From Sinorhizobium sojae CCBAU 05684 (GTDB lineage: Bacteria; Pseudomonadota; Alphaproteobacteria; Rhizobiales; Rhizobiaceae), in contig NZ_CP023067.1 in the NCBI RefSeq assembly GCF_002288525.1, positions 1,922,001 through 1,986,000 of the forward strand: 64,000 nt of DNA. The letters run 5' to 3'. Of this stretch, positions 9,801-18,241 are shown piece by piece. Made by a program: the position numbers and the translations under genes. Positions within the stretch are counted from its first letter, which is position 1, and the number at the start of each line of letters is the position of its first letter. The notes under the pieces were generated by a model. That model did no database searches and was not told the DNA's origin. It saw only the letters and a list, made by a program, of their open reading frames with translations.

Positions 9801-10380
9801 TCAGGCCATCGCCATGTTTGCAGGCTCCTCCTGGGCGGGACCGTTGGGATGGATTTCAGCGGCGGTCTGGCTGGGCGGTGCAGCAATCCTGCACTGGAAG
9901 TCGAATGAGAACCAGCGCGCCTATTTCGAAGCAGACATGAAGTCCATCCTGGCTAATCTCGAACCGCCCGTGGACGAAGAGCGTGCGGCGATTCTGGCGG
10001 AAGGCAGGGATGATTTCGGCGCCTCCGATGAGGCGGTCGGCCGTCCGCTGTTCCCGCTCCTGGAGCAACTGGCCGAATATCGTGGCTATAACACGCCCGA
10101 AGAAAAGCAGGAGTTCTTCGAATACATTCTCTACAATGAAGAGGCATTGCCGAACGACATGCTGAGAGAGCTGTCCGATGCTTCGAAGAGTATCATTGTC
10201 GATCATGAATCTGACGACAACGGATACCTCGTGGGGTCACGGGCCGCCGACGAGCGGGGCTATTATCCCCAACCGCTGACGATCGAGCAGTTGAACAACT
10301 GGATAGAAGGTACGGTTCCCGAAGAACAGATGATCGGTGCCATCAATCCTGGCATCGAGCTGCCGCCGATGAGGAATTAG
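6841..10380 (+). CDS. Large acidic LysM-like / EF-hand-like protein, candidate secreted effector or translocator
   Basis: The 1179-residue protein starts at ATG 6841 behind a strong ribosome binding site (AAGGAGGG). No Sec signal peptide is visible; the N-terminus is basic and polar, then rich in Ser, Asn and Gln. Residues about 128-198 resemble a LysM repeat (VTYRAQENDSLIEIARQLG, then INPEMRPD and ETHVITML) with an insertion. Near residue 436 the loop ADGDGTISDEE resembles an EF-hand calcium site, although loop position 1 is Ser rather than Asp. Residues about 940-1020 hold hydrophobic, Gly/Ala-rich segments that could insert in a membrane, and the C-terminus is acidic. This layout is reminiscent of secreted translocator or effector proteins, but no family was recognised and no secretion genes lie nearby. 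Function is not assigned. Confidence 0.7.
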   Translation: MPAITRIFNRLTSRLDKERQDSSVIWNRIVEQSSLRNTQAVPANSPVNSAETQGSNTENSQPLNYADTYANGFGQSQDLPIVLAYHTPQTGGNEPFNVVPVYKIAPAQEPATELDGSNPANDSPTGQVTYRAQENDSLIEIARQLGYDENLDPEVAEKLGFDPDKDYAEQYAELLTQINPEMRPDPDGLPETHVITMLSDERMQDIQGMFRILDGVDFVDDLSNAQKSELQGLVDAELISAAGIMDREAFEAGVNGIRDHLQAILPQAEGLSDLIGSRAESFSINMNGLFSGLRESGAAAVESGDWSAFQEDLEDVLRRKINPPYPTSSDFDSDQVVNEFIAELAFYGPIDPGTLKVDQGYLDALDAAKHQVMVADVAERITDGDSLDLQLFGVPADRADQILVELSEMPPTGTYEGEDNPPTSRLAEIVYPLQETSADGDGTISDEEAELLSDLNVVATQAGASAELDENGRMQIPEGVSRLAELLVDADSGDLNPQAGTGGDRILRFGIAESIGNGDGPTLAIAMADVYAKKDWNEAADNMLHMVSVGVNKLTQDADRTTQDYVRLYGDPQYAGSHLEGLVPEEERQHAIGVTEQGNLEENEETVRDFERLFAGAVATNAALEALPESLRNLEGTGLDGYERLTGEHGDLKTTLLGDENDENSISMIGASGLGLPQEPLPTLTLEQVETKLENSELFQQYASLYGNVSDEEFNTVFNDVLDVYDKIEDQLENPDADIIDLPPGMAELPGPVKEILDGLEGKSREEALEALRDQPVHGAALLMTLEALENGQPDGPSGGFLSREIKNSSLQVSTALVNPSPIAENIANRWNTAAGGQTFQPQDGLRGQRAAAIPFSSISGALNIWGVDEFMTSDRLDDKAWAVVFGTLAGVDMSRVAAAGVQNFFIPQGRHVRPSTGMGSIFNQGGRLDRFTRTGFVNGPGAVRFLGNAATALTGPIAFWTAGTEFSNGNTLGGVVWTSMGAVSTAQAIAMFAGSSWAGPLGWISAAVWLGGAAILHWKSNENQRAYFEADMKSILANLEPPVDEERAAILAEGRDDFGASDEAVGRPLFPLLEQLAEYRGYNTPEEKQEFFEYILYNEEALPNDMLRELSDASKSIIVDHESDDNGYLVGSRAADERGYYPQPLTIEQLNNWIEGTVPEEQMIGAINPGIELPPMRN

Positions 10381-10393
10381 GTTTCGCGTGCAC

Positions 10394-10437
10394 GCAGATC
10401 TTCACCGGAAATCCAAGCGGTTCCGGTGAAGATCTGC
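10394..10437 (+). terminator. Strong hairpin after the 1179-residue protein gene
   Basis: A perfect 17-bp inverted repeat (arms 10394-10410 and 10421-10437, GCAGATCTTCACCGGAA and complement) with a 10-base loop begins 14 bases after the stop codon. There is no run of T, so termination may need other factors, but position and strength support a transcript end. Confidence 0.6.
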
Positions 10438-11342
10438 ATCAGGTCCGATCAGGCGGCATCTCTCAGCACGCCGAGCGCGACATGCTGATCGTCCACGCGA
10501 AAGCCGGAGAGATCATGGAAGCCGCCCGATTTGACATGAAAATATATGTGCATCCGCAGCAATATTCGGCCGATACTAAAAACCGGCGGCGTGACCGTCC
10601 TTGCGCGAGGTCGAGCGCCGTTTAACGGAGGTCGTCCAAGCGCTGCCAGCGCCGGCGATCCCGCCCAGCCGTCGCCAGGCTCCCAGCCGCGCAAGAACGT
10701 ACGCATGGTGATGATCGAGCATGGCGGTGGACGTCGGCTCCGGGCTCGGAGCACTCTCTTGTGGCGCCCAGCCGAAACGGTTTTCGCCGCACGGGCTGGG
10801 GAGCGGTCGCCAGCCGGTCCAGCATGCGACGGCGGCCCGCCCAAGTCGACATCAGCCCGTGACCGCTCCTTCGTTCGCCGGGCGGGCCAAAGCCGCGTAC
10901 TTGGCCAGTACCCCGCGTCGGTAGCGAGGCTCGGGCTGTTTCCACAACGCCCGACGTCTGGCAATCTCCCCTGCGGGAACGTCGAGCTGCAGAAGCTCCC
11001 CGATGTTCGGCTGCGTCGGCTCCTTCGGCACTCTTCTACTCATTATCGGTATTTTTTGCGAGCGCGCTTAGGTCCGCAATGGGCTCTAAGTGTGAATTCG
11101 CGCTCGTCGAACGAACTTCCGATCAGGGCTCATTCGAGCCATACGTCGCGCCCGGCACCAATGACCGCAACAGGTGTGCGCCGAGCCGAGGCGGCGCTTT
11201 CCATTGGGTAGCTTTGGGTATCGGCGGATTCCCCCGGGAATTGTTCAGCGCAGCTATACATCCAGTGCAGCGTTGGCACATTTATCTCTGCCAATAAATT
11301 CGCAATCTTCCGCCGATCAGGAATCGAAGCTGGAGCACACGC
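10438..11342. other. Gene-remnant region before iorAB
   Basis: About 900 bases with no intact gene. A short minus-strand frame ending at 10449 (MHIYFHVKSGGFHD...) recalls the start of small DUF6894-type proteins, but is only 34 residues long from its Met. A dehydratase remnant lies at 10852-11043. The remainder looks non-coding. Confidence 0.4.
10852..11043 (-). pseudogene. C-terminal remnant of a dihydroxy-acid/sugar-acid dehydratase
   Basis: The minus strand encodes [19 protein letters not shown] followed by [29 protein letters not shown] and a stop. This is the characteristic C-terminal tail of the IlvD/Edd dehydratase family (LxLDVPxxExxxRRxxW, then RGxLxKYxxLVxxAxxGAVT). Only about 50-60 residues remain out of roughly 570. 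The rest of the gene is absent, so this is a decayed fragment. Confidence 0.6.
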
Positions 11343-11795
11343 ATGGCAATTTCGGTCCAAGTTAACGGCCGCTCTTACACAGTGGATGTAGACGGCGACA
11401 CCCCGCTCCTCTGGGTCCTACGCGATGTGCTCGGCATGACAGGGACGAAGTTCGGGTGCGGACAAGCTCTTTGTGGCGCTTGCACCGTCCACGTCGATGG
11501 CGTCGCCACTCGTTCTTGCGTGACTGCCATAGAAAGCGTCGAAGGAAGCCAGATCACGACGATCGAAGCTTTGCATACCGTTGCGCCTGGGAAGGCGCTG
11601 CAGGATGCCTGGGTCGAGCTTGAAGTCCCTCAATGCGGTTACTGTCAGTCGGGACAGCTGATGTCTGCCGCAGCACTACTCCACGAAATCCCAAGACCGA
11701 CGGACGACGACATAAACGACGCAATGTCAGGCAACATCTGTCGCTGCGGGACGTATCAGCGCATCCGCGCCGCCATCAAGCGTGTAAGCGCGTAA
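11343..11795 (+). CDS. iorA: Isoquinoline 1-oxidoreductase-type small subunit, two [2Fe-2S] clusters
   Basis: The 150-residue protein matches the iron-sulfur subunit of the xanthine oxidase/CO dehydrogenase family. Cys39, Cys44, Cys47 and Cys59 form the plant-type ferredoxin cluster site, and Cys98, Cys101, Cys133 and Cys135 the second cluster (QCGYC and CRCGTYQR). It passes electrons between a molybdopterin large subunit and an acceptor. The large-subunit gene follows after 11 bases, giving a two-subunit enzyme as in isoquinoline 1-oxidoreductase or periplasmic aldehyde oxidases. The real substrate cannot be told from sequence. Confidence 0.9.
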   Translation: MAISVQVNGRSYTVDVDGDTPLLWVLRDVLGMTGTKFGCGQALCGACTVHVDGVATRSCVTAIESVEGSQITTIEALHTVAPGKALQDAWVELEVPQCGYCQSGQLMSAAALLHEIPRPTDDDINDAMSGNICRCGTYQRIRAAIKRVSA

Positions 11796-11806
11796 CGGGA
11801 GGCAAG

Positions 11807-13969
11807 ATGATGTCAAACAGTGCTCCCGGTCCACATTTGAACCGCCGCCTTTTCCTGAAGGCGAGCGCGGCGACGGGTGGCGGTCTCGTCATAAACTTGG
11901 CCCTTGGCCCGAACTTCTCTGCCTCAGCCTCTGCGGATTTCGCTCCCAATGCCTTTATTCGCATCGGCCGGAATGGCCTTGTCACGCTGGTCATGCCGCA
12001 AGTGGAAATGGGCCAGGGCATCTATACCGCCCAAGCAATGCTGCTCGCCGAAGAGCTGGAAGTTGCCCTTGATGATGTAAGGCTGGAACATGCTCCTGTT
12101 AATGAAGAGCTGTACTCCCATCCGATGTTCAGTCGTCAGATGACGGGCGGCTCCGCATCGATACGTGCGTTCTGGACGCCCTTGCGCGAGGCCGGTGCGA
12201 CGGCTCGCACGCTGCTCATTCAGGCCGCGGCCAAGGCCTGGAATGTAGACCCGGCAGCTTGTCGGGCCGAAGCTGGCTTCGTTATCGATGATAGTGGAAA
12301 GCGACGGGCCTATGGTGAGTTGGTGGATATTGCTGCCTCGCTTCCTGCACCTTCATCGGAAACGGTAAAGCTTAAATCTCCGGAGAATTTCAAACTTCTG
12401 GGGACGGCCGCAAAGCGGTTGGATACGCCGGGAAAGGTCGACGGGTCGCTCAAGTATGGCATCGACGCCTTTCCTGTCGGCACCAAGATCGCAGCGATTG
12501 CCATCTCGCCCGTTCTTGGCGGGAAGCCGAAGTCGGTCAACGAGCAGACCGCACTCGCGATCAAGGGGGTCCGCCAGGTCGTGCTGACGGACAGCGCCGT
12601 GGCGGTCGTGGCGGATCATACCGGGGCGGCCAAGAAGGGGCTGAAGGCGGCGGCCGTTGAGTGGGACGACGGCCCTAATGCACAGGTCTCAAGTGCCGAT
12701 ATCGTGCAGCATCTGGAGTCGGAATCACGCAAGCCCGGCGCCATTGCACGCAGCGAAGGAGATGTGGAGAGGGCGCTGGCGAGCGCCTCACAGCCAATTG
12801 ACGCCGTTTACCAACTGCCGTTTCTATCCCATGCCGCAATGGAACCGATGAATTGCACGGTGCACGTGCGCGAGGATGCTTGCGAGCTTTGGGTGGGGAC
12901 TCAGAACCTTTCTGCAGCGAAAACTGCTGCTGCTACGATTACCGGCCTGGAGCCGGAGAAGATCATCATCAACAATCACATTGTCGGAGGCGGGTTTGGC
13001 CGCCGTCTCGAAGTCGACGGCATCATCCACGCTGTAAAGGTTGCGATGCACGTCAACGGCCCGGTCAAGGTTATCTGGAGCCGCGAGGAAGATATTCAGC
13101 ACGGATATTATCGGCCCTACTACTACGATCGAATGTCTGGCGGAATCGATGAGCAAGGAAATCCCGTCGCCTGGATCCACCGCGTCTCCGGTTCGTCGAT
13201 TTTCTCCCGCATTGCACCAGCCGCAATGGCAAACGGCGTGGATCCCGATGGTGTGGAGGGGGCGGCCCATCCGCCATACAAGTTCCCGGCGATCCAGGTC
13301 GAGTTCAAGCAGGTCGAACCACAGGGCGTGCTCACCAGTTGGTGGCGCGGTGTGGGGCCTGCCCACAACGTCTTTGTGGTCGAAAGCTTCATCGATGAAC
13401 TGGCCGCTGCCGCGAACGCCGATCCAATCGAATACCGCAAGCGATTGCTGACGGATAATCCTCGTGCCTTGAAGGTGTTGGAGCTGGCTGCCGAAAAGGC
13501 CGAATGGGGCAAGCCGCTGGCCGCCCGGCAGGGCCGCGGTGTCGCAGTGCAGTTCGCATTCGGCACCTATCTCGCAATGATTGCCGACGCCACTGTCGAG
13601 GGTGACGGCGCTGTCAGGATTACTCGTATCGTCACCGCTGTGGACTGCGGACTGATAGTGAATCCCGATACCGTTGCCGCCCAGATGGAAGGCGGCGCGT
13701 TATACGGCCTGACGGCGGCTCTTTATGGCGCGATTACTCTCAAGGACGGCCGCGTGGAGCAGAGCAACTTCGACAATTACCTGCCGCTTCGTATCGAAGA
13801 GGCGCCCCATGTTGAAACGCATATTGTCCCGAGCGCCGAGCCACCAGGAGGAATAGGTGAAACAGCGACGTCGGCGGTCTTTCCGGCCGTCGCCAACGCG
13901 ATCTTTTCGGCAACAGGGCGGCGTGTACGAACACTGCCCGTCAATAGCGAAGAGCTGAAGAAGACCTAG
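11807..13969 (+). CDS. iorB: Isoquinoline 1-oxidoreductase-type molybdopterin large subunit with Tat signal
   Basis: From ATG 11807 (GGGAGGCAAG upstream) the protein has 720 residues. NRRLFLKASAATGGGLVINLALG is a twin-arginine signal, so the folded complex with IorA is probably exported. The molybdopterin-binding aldehyde oxidase domains follow, with GGGFGRR and SWWRGVGPAHNVF segments and the C-terminal GIGE containing the catalytic Glu of the xanthine oxidase family. It works with the preceding iron-sulfur subunit to hydroxylate an N-heterocycle or oxidise an aldehyde. A separate reading frame extends back to 11633, but it overlaps iorA and is not needed. Confidence 0.9.
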   Translation: MMSNSAPGPHLNRRLFLKASAATGGGLVINLALGPNFSASASADFAPNAFIRIGRNGLVTLVMPQVEMGQGIYTAQAMLLAEELEVALDDVRLEHAPVNEELYSHPMFSRQMTGGSASIRAFWTPLREAGATARTLLIQAAAKAWNVDPAACRAEAGFVIDDSGKRRAYGELVDIAASLPAPSSETVKLKSPENFKLLGTAAKRLDTPGKVDGSLKYGIDAFPVGTKIAAIAISPVLGGKPKSVNEQTALAIKGVRQVVLTDSAVAVVADHTGAAKKGLKAAAVEWDDGPNAQVSSADIVQHLESESRKPGAIARSEGDVERALASASQPIDAVYQLPFLSHAAMEPMNCTVHVREDACELWVGTQNLSAAKTAAATITGLEPEKIIINNHIVGGGFGRRLEVDGIIHAVKVAMHVNGPVKVIWSREEDIQHGYYRPYYYDRMSGGIDEQGNPVAWIHRVSGSSIFSRIAPAAMANGVDPDGVEGAAHPPYKFPAIQVEFKQVEPQGVLTSWWRGVGPAHNVFVVESFIDELAAAANADPIEYRKRLLTDNPRALKVLELAAEKAEWGKPLAARQGRGVAVQFAFGTYLAMIADATVEGDGAVRITRIVTAVDCGLIVNPDTVAAQMEGGALYGLTAALYGAITLKDGRVEQSNFDNYLPLRIEEAPHVETHIVPSAEPPGGIGETATSAVFPAVANAIFSATGRRVRTLPVNSEELKKT

Positions 13970-13970
13970 G

Positions 13971-14030
13971 GCGAGGCCTGACGACGGGGCGGACATTGTC
14001 GCCTTCCTCAAAACGCTTGCGGCGCCCTGA
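13971..14030 (+). pseudogene. Remnant of a c-type cytochrome C-terminus
   Basis: Immediately after iorB, 20 codons read ARPDDGADIVAFLKTLAAP and stop. DIVAFLKTL is the usual last helix of class I cytochrome c domains. Molybdenum hydroxylases of this type often have a cytochrome c partner gene downstream, so this is probably the stump of a deleted electron-acceptor gene. The fragment is very short, hence modest confidence. Confidence 0.4.
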
Positions 14031-14206
14031 GGCAGGCATCGCCATAAACATGCTGAGTGTGAAGGTCAGCGAAAACGCGGAGGGTGATGTCGGCGAAGTC
14101 GCTCATATCGATGTTGACACCCCCGAAGCTACTATTGCTGCAGGGGGCGTGCTGGAGCGGTGAGTTTGGCGAGCTTACCTCCCCGAACACTCACATCGTG
14201 TAAGAT

Positions 14207-15124
14207 TCAGGTGCTTGATGAGCGCCTTAGTAGGGAACAAGTATCAATCAACGCACGCAGCTTTGGCTGGTTTTGCTTTGTCTTGGTAAAGTACAGAAAC
14301 AGCCCATCGCTGCCTGGTGAATAGTCGAGCAGGACGGGTTCAAGCTGGCCGGTTGCAAGCTCTCTTGATGCGTGGAAGGTCGATGAATAGATTAGGCCCA
14401 AGCCTTGCGATGCAACTTTCCGCATGAGCTCCCCGTCATTCACTGTCAGCGGGCCGTTCGGCTCTATGCGGACATTTTGTCCGTCCTCGAGGAATTCCCA
14501 CCGGTAGATGTCGCCTTTCTCCGGCCGACGAAACCGGACACATTGATGTTTGGTAAGATCACCCGGCACCCGAGGGCGTCCATTTTCCCTGAAGTAGTCA
14601 GGTGAGCCGAACACCGCCCACTTGAAGGGTGGCGAAAGCCTCACCGCGATCATCTCCTTGGCGATATATGAGCCGATGAGGATGCCGGCGTCGTAACCCT
14701 CGGCAATGAAGTCACCATGCGTGTTGCTTACGGTTATATCGACCTTCACGTCCGGCCAAGCTTCGCGAAATGCCGGTAGTATCGGCTCTATGACATGGGG
14801 CAACGCAAGGCGCTCGACGATGAGCTTCAACGTGCCGGACGGTTCGTTGGAAGACCGGAGCGTCTCCCCCAAGCTTGTCTCGATCAGTTGGGCTGCAGGG
14901 GCAATTTTCGCAAGCAGGGTCTCCCCTGTCTCCGTCAATGATATGCGCCGCGTCGTGCGGTAGAAGAGCGGGGCTCCCAGACGGCGCTCAAGCTTCTGGA
15001 GCGCCTGGCTGATCGCACCCGGCGTCACTTCAAGGTCGAGCGCAGCTTTTCGAACGCTCAGCCGCTTTGCAACGGCCAAAAACTCGGACAAACCATCGAA
15101 TGCTTTCTCGCGGGCCATGTTCAT
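14207..15124 (-). CDS. LysR family transcriptional regulator
   Basis: The 305-residue protein has the N-terminal winged helix (LSEFLAVAKRLSVRKAALDL, then GAISQALQKLERRLGAPLF) and the LysR substrate domain. It converges on iorAB rather than diverging from a gene, so its target is unclear. ATG codons at 15124 and 15118 are both possible starts. Its C-terminal segment (DYSPGSDGLFLYF) is typical of the large CrgA-like LysR group. Confidence 0.9.
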   Translation of the reverse strand: MNMAREKAFDGLSEFLAVAKRLSVRKAALDLEVTPGAISQALQKLERRLGAPLFYRTTRRISLTETGETLLAKIAPAAQLIETSLGETLRSSNEPSGTLKLIVERLALPHVIEPILPAFREAWPDVKVDITVSNTHGDFIAEGYDAGILIGSYIAKEMIAVRLSPPFKWAVFGSPDYFRENGRPRVPGDLTKHQCVRFRRPEKGDIYRWEFLEDGQNVRIEPNGPLTVNDGELMRKVASQGLGLIYSSTFHASRELATGQLEPVLLDYSPGSDGLFLYFTKTKQNQPKLRALIDTCSLLRRSSST

Positions 15125-15520
15125 CCCTCTAATGATCCTACGGGCATTCTCGCGAGCAAAGCCAACCCGCTCTATCGAATGCTGTCCGATTAGGATGCAA
15201 ACTTGAACAATGTCCAGCGGCGCTCGCAGCTATCGGAGCACCTGTGGGACCAGAATTTGTTCGGTCGCCGGCAACACGGTTGTTTGCTCATGCTGCAAAC
15301 ACCAGTCCGCTTCTGGTTAGAAATCGCTGATACTTTGGCCGCGTTCACGCGGATGACGCCTATGTCGAACCAGTGCTCCACCGCGGGCATTAAGCGTCAG
15401 GTCTTCTCATTGGGCTCCAGTGCAGCCGTCGGACAGTGCGCCACTTGCACTCGCCGAAGCCCGAGCACCAAGAATCTGCCGAAAACCCGCTCGCCGGTCG
15501 GCGAACGGGATGAAATGTAA
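15125..15520. other. Gene-free stretch between LysR and BA14K genes
   Basis: About 400 bases. One short minus-strand frame (15190-15390, Cys and Arg rich) has no recognisable domain. No repeat or RNA gene was recognised. Confidence 0.35.
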
Positions 15521-15964
15521 TTAGTTGTAAGGCGAATAGCACGGCTGCCGCGGGCCGTTGTAAGGCTGGAAGGAATTGTCCCAGGCGCGGTAGGAGCGGT
15601 AGCGGTTGTAGCACCAGCTGGCGTGGCGTGCCGGCAAGCCCGGCTCCCTGTAACGCGGTGCGGAATAACGCGGCGGCGGGGGCGCCGCTATGGCCCCGCC
15701 GATGACCATGCCCGCCCCGAAGGCCGCCAATGGATACCACCAGCCGTCACTATGTCTGCGATAGCCGTGGCGCCGATGGCGGTAGCCGCGATAACCGTTA
15801 CGCCAGCCATAGTGACGTTCGCGGTCGCGCCAGCGGCGGTGCCGTACCAGGTCAATATCACTTGACTGAGACACGGTAACCGACGCAGTCGGCATGGCCT
15901 GCGCTGGCACGTAGCCGGTAAAGGCCGTCGCTGCGGCGAGAAGGAGGACTCCGATCTTCTTCAT
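15521..15964 (-). CDS. BA14K family secreted protein
   Basis: From ATG 15964 the product has 147 residues and starts with a Sec signal peptide ([23 protein letters not shown]). A strongly basic Arg/His/Tyr/Gly-rich middle ([18 protein letters not shown]) follows, then a hydrophobic segment and the BA14K-like C-terminus with [20 protein letters not shown] and [14 protein letters not shown]14K proteins are exported lectin-like proteins common in Rhizobiales. A longer frame begins at 16057, but the signal peptide fixes the shorter start. Confidence 0.8.
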   Translation of the reverse strand: MKKIGVLLLAAATAFTGYVPAQAMPTASVTVSQSSDIDLVRHRRWRDRERHYGWRNGYRGYRHRRHGYRRHSDGWWYPLAAFGAGMVIGGAIAAPPPPRYSAPRYREPGLPARHASWCYNRYRSYRAWDNSFQPYNGPRQPCYSPYN

Positions 15965-16273
15965 CTCAACACCTGTTTTCTTCGAACGACTGAATAGTGG
16001 CCCCTCCAATCTGAACCCGCCATGAACACAGTTATCGCTATATTCTAAAATACACATACAGAGTTCCGACGCGCCGCTTAACCATCCCGCCCACGTCAGC
16101 CTCGAATACGGAACCCCGCGCCTCTGCCTGAGGAGGCAGCGGACGGCCCCGCCGTATCTCCTTCAAAGGGCCAGCGTGGAGCGTCGTTTTTGGACATATC
16201 CGACGTCGTGCCAAGGTGAGCCACGACCCACCGGACATGCGCATTGTCCGCTTTAGAGGAGATCAAGAATCCG
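15965..16273. other. Divergent leader between BA14K gene and methyl-transfer operon
   Basis: About 310 bases between two divergent starts, so both promoters should lie here. No clear operator palindrome, riboswitch or RNA gene was recognised; in particular the cobalamin riboswitch core found at 35.8 kb is absent. Confidence 0.35.
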
Positions 16274-16576
16274 ATGGCAGACCGCATTATTGTCTACTGG
16301 CGCGATATCCCCGCCCAGGTCATCATCAAGCAGGGCCGCAAGAGCGCCAAACGCGAACTTTCGCTGCGCTTCACCGAGGCGATCGACATGTGCGCCATGC
16401 GCACCGGCGCGGCGGAAACCGACGACTATCTCGCGGAGTGGCGCAAGTCCGATCCTGTTCCGGTTTCGGATGACCTCGATGCCGAAGCAGAGAAGGCGGC
16501 GGCCGAGTTGGAGGCCGCCTATGACAAGGAGCGGCTCGTCACCCTCGTCAAGACTGGAGGGCGCGAAAATGCCTGA
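16274..16576 (+). CDS. Virulence-factor-domain small protein, first gene of methyl-transfer operon
   Basis: The 100-residue protein starts at ATG 16274 (MADRIIVYWRDIPAQVIIKQG), the start that matches the conserved virulence-factor domain of alphaproteobacteria. Members of that family are regularly found next to corrinoid/folate methyl-transfer genes, as here. The sequence has an N-terminal beta-strand-like segment and a charged, Ala/Glu-rich C-terminal helix. It overlaps the next gene by 8 bases, so the two are coupled. Its biochemical role is unknown. Confidence 0.72.
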   Translation: MADRIIVYWRDIPAQVIIKQGRKSAKRELSLRFTEAIDMCAMRTGAAETDDYLAEWRKSDPVPVSDDLDAEAEKAAAELEAAYDKERLVTLVKTGGRENA

Positions 16577-17150
16577 TCCCAAGGTCGTCACCGGCAATGC
16601 CCAGCCCGCCAAAAAGGCGGCGACGGGAGCCTACACGCCGAGCAGTGTCTCGCCGAGCCGCCGCGCGCGCCACAAGTACACCGTCCGGCTCTGGGCGGTA
16701 CGCCACTCGCGCTTCCTCGAGTGGTTTTATAACCGTTTCGCCGACGTGTTCCTCATGCTGCATCCGCTGTGGAGCGCCATCGGCTACTCGCGGGTCGAGC
16801 GGCCGGTGACGTTCGTCGAGCGCCACGTCAAGGGTTTTCTGTTCGACTGTCGGATGTGCGGTCAGTGTGCGCTGTCTTCGACAGGCATGTCCTGCCCGAT
16901 GAACTGTCCGAAGCAGCTCAGGAATGGCCCATGCGGCGGCGTTCGCGCCAACGGCCATTGCGAGGTCGAGCCGGACATGCCGTGCGTCTGGGTACAGGCT
17001 TGGAAGGGCTCTCGAAATATGGTCAAAGGCGACGCCATCTTGAACGTGCAGCAGCCAGTCAACCAATCTCTACGAGAAACCTCCTCCTGGCTGCGAGTGA
17101 CGGCAGAAGCCGCCGCTCGCCGTGAAGAAATGAAGAAGGAAGGCCAGTGA
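16569..17150 (+). CDS. Cys-rich methylenetetrahydrofolate reductase C-terminal domain (MTHFR_C) protein
   Basis: The 193-residue protein carries the Cys-rich core FDCRMCGQCALSSTGMSCPM, then NCPKQLRNGPCGG and PCVW. At least eight Cys residues suggest iron-sulfur or zinc binding, as in the MTHFR_C domain that is a separate partner of MetF in anaerobes and in some proteobacteria. It lies directly before a MetF-like gene (stop TGA and start ATG overlap by one base), so the two probably form one reductase complex feeding electrons into or out of the folate pool. Confidence 0.8.
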   Translation: MPDPKVVTGNAQPAKKAATGAYTPSSVSPSRRARHKYTVRLWAVRHSRFLEWFYNRFADVFLMLHPLWSAIGYSRVERPVTFVERHVKGFLFDCRMCGQCALSSTGMSCPMNCPKQLRNGPCGGVRANGHCEVEPDMPCVWVQAWKGSRNMVKGDAILNVQQPVNQSLRETSSWLRVTAEAAARREEMKKEGQ

Positions 17151-18241
17151 TGAGTCCGGACATCAACCCGCGCGATCCCGCGGCACCCCTCGACCCCCTG
17201 CCCGGCCATTCCTCAAGAGGCCGGTTGGAGCGCGTACTTCGCCGCGGCGAGTTTGCGGTCACGGCCGAACTCAACCCGCCGGACAGCGCGAACCCCGAGG
17301 ACGTGTACGAGCGCGCCGCGATCTTCGACGGCTGGGTGGACGGCATCAATGCGGTCGATGCCTCGGGAGCCAATTGCCACATGTCGTCCGTCGGCATTTG
17401 CGCATTGCTGACACGCATGGGCTACGCGCCGATCATGCAGATCGCCTGTCGCGACAAGAATCGCATCGCTATCCAGGGCGATGTCCTCGGCGCCTCGGCC
17501 ATGGGTGTGCAGAACATCATGTGCCTCACCGGCGACGGCGTCCAGGCAGGCGATCAGCCGGGAGCGAAGCCGGTCTTCGACCTTGACTGCATGTCGCTGC
17601 TCCAAACCGTCCGGACTATGCGCGACAATTCGAAGTTCCTGTCCGGCCGCAAGCTCACGACGCCGCCGCAGGTCTTTCTCGGCGCGGCGATCAACCCCTT
17701 CGCCCCGCCTTACGACTTCCGGCCCTACCGGCTTGCGAAGAAGATCGAAGCCGGCGCCCAGTTCGTGCAGAGCCAGTATTGCTTCGACGTGCCGATGTTC
17801 CGCGAATACATGAAGAAGGTGCGCGATCTCGGCCTGCACGAGAAGTGCTTTATCCTGGTCGGCGTCGGCCCCATGGCCTCCGCCAAGACGGCCCGCTGGA
17901 TCCGCTCCAACGTGCCGGGCATCCACATCCCCGACAGCGTCATCAAGCGGCTGGAGGGAGCTCAGGATCAGAAGAAGGAAGGCAAGCAGCTCTGCGTCGA
18001 TATCATCAACGAGGTGAAGGAGATCGATGGCGTTTCGGGCGTCCACGTCATGGCCTACCGCCAGGAAGAATATGTCGCGGAGATCGTTCATGAATCCGGC
18101 GTGCTTAAGGGTCGCAGACCCTGGCATCGCGAGGCCGCCCCGACCGATGCGCTGGTTGCCGAGCGGCTCGAGCATATTCGCGAAGGCATCGAGGAAAATC
18201 AGCAGCAGATGGCGGAAGCCGCGGCGCACCATCCGCATTGA
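17150..18241 (+). CDS. Methylenetetrahydrofolate reductase (MetF-like)
   Basis: From ATG 17150 the 363-residue product has the MetF TIM-barrel features: FAVTAELNPPDSANPEDVYE at the N-terminus, MQIACRDKNR, NIMCLTGDG, GAAINPFAP and AGAQFVQSQYCFD. These bind FAD and methylenetetrahydrofolate and interconvert 5,10-methylene- and 5-methyl-THF. The paralog's position beside a corrinoid:THF methyltransferase and an activator suggests that it oxidises methyl-THF made during demethylation rather than serving methionine synthesis; this is inference. The C-terminal 60 residues are an extra charged tail. Confidence 0.85.
   Translation: MSPDINPRDPAAPLDPLPGHSSRGRLERVLRRGEFAVTAELNPPDSANPEDVYERAAIFDGWVDGINAVDASGANCHMSSVGICALLTRMGYAPIMQIACRDKNRIAIQGDVLGASAMGVQNIMCLTGDGVQAGDQPGAKPVFDLDCMSLLQTVRTMRDNSKFLSGRKLTTPPQVFLGAAINPFAPPYDFRPYRLAKKIEAGAQFVQSQYCFDVPMFREYMKKVRDLGLHEKCFILVGVGPMASAKTARWIRSNVPGIHIPDSVIKRLEGAQDQKKEGKQLCVDIINEVKEIDGVSGVHVMAYRQEEYVAEIVHESGVLKGRRPWHREAAPTDALVAERLEHIREGIEENQQQMAEAAAHHPH

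Noticed and set aside
6841-10380. Naming the large protein as a NolX/HrpF-type translocator
   Set aside because: Only general layout is similar; no diagnostic motif and no secretion genes nearby.
17213-18238. 341-codon minus-strand frame opposite metF-like gene
   Set aside because: Shadow frame; the plus strand gives a clear MetF fold.
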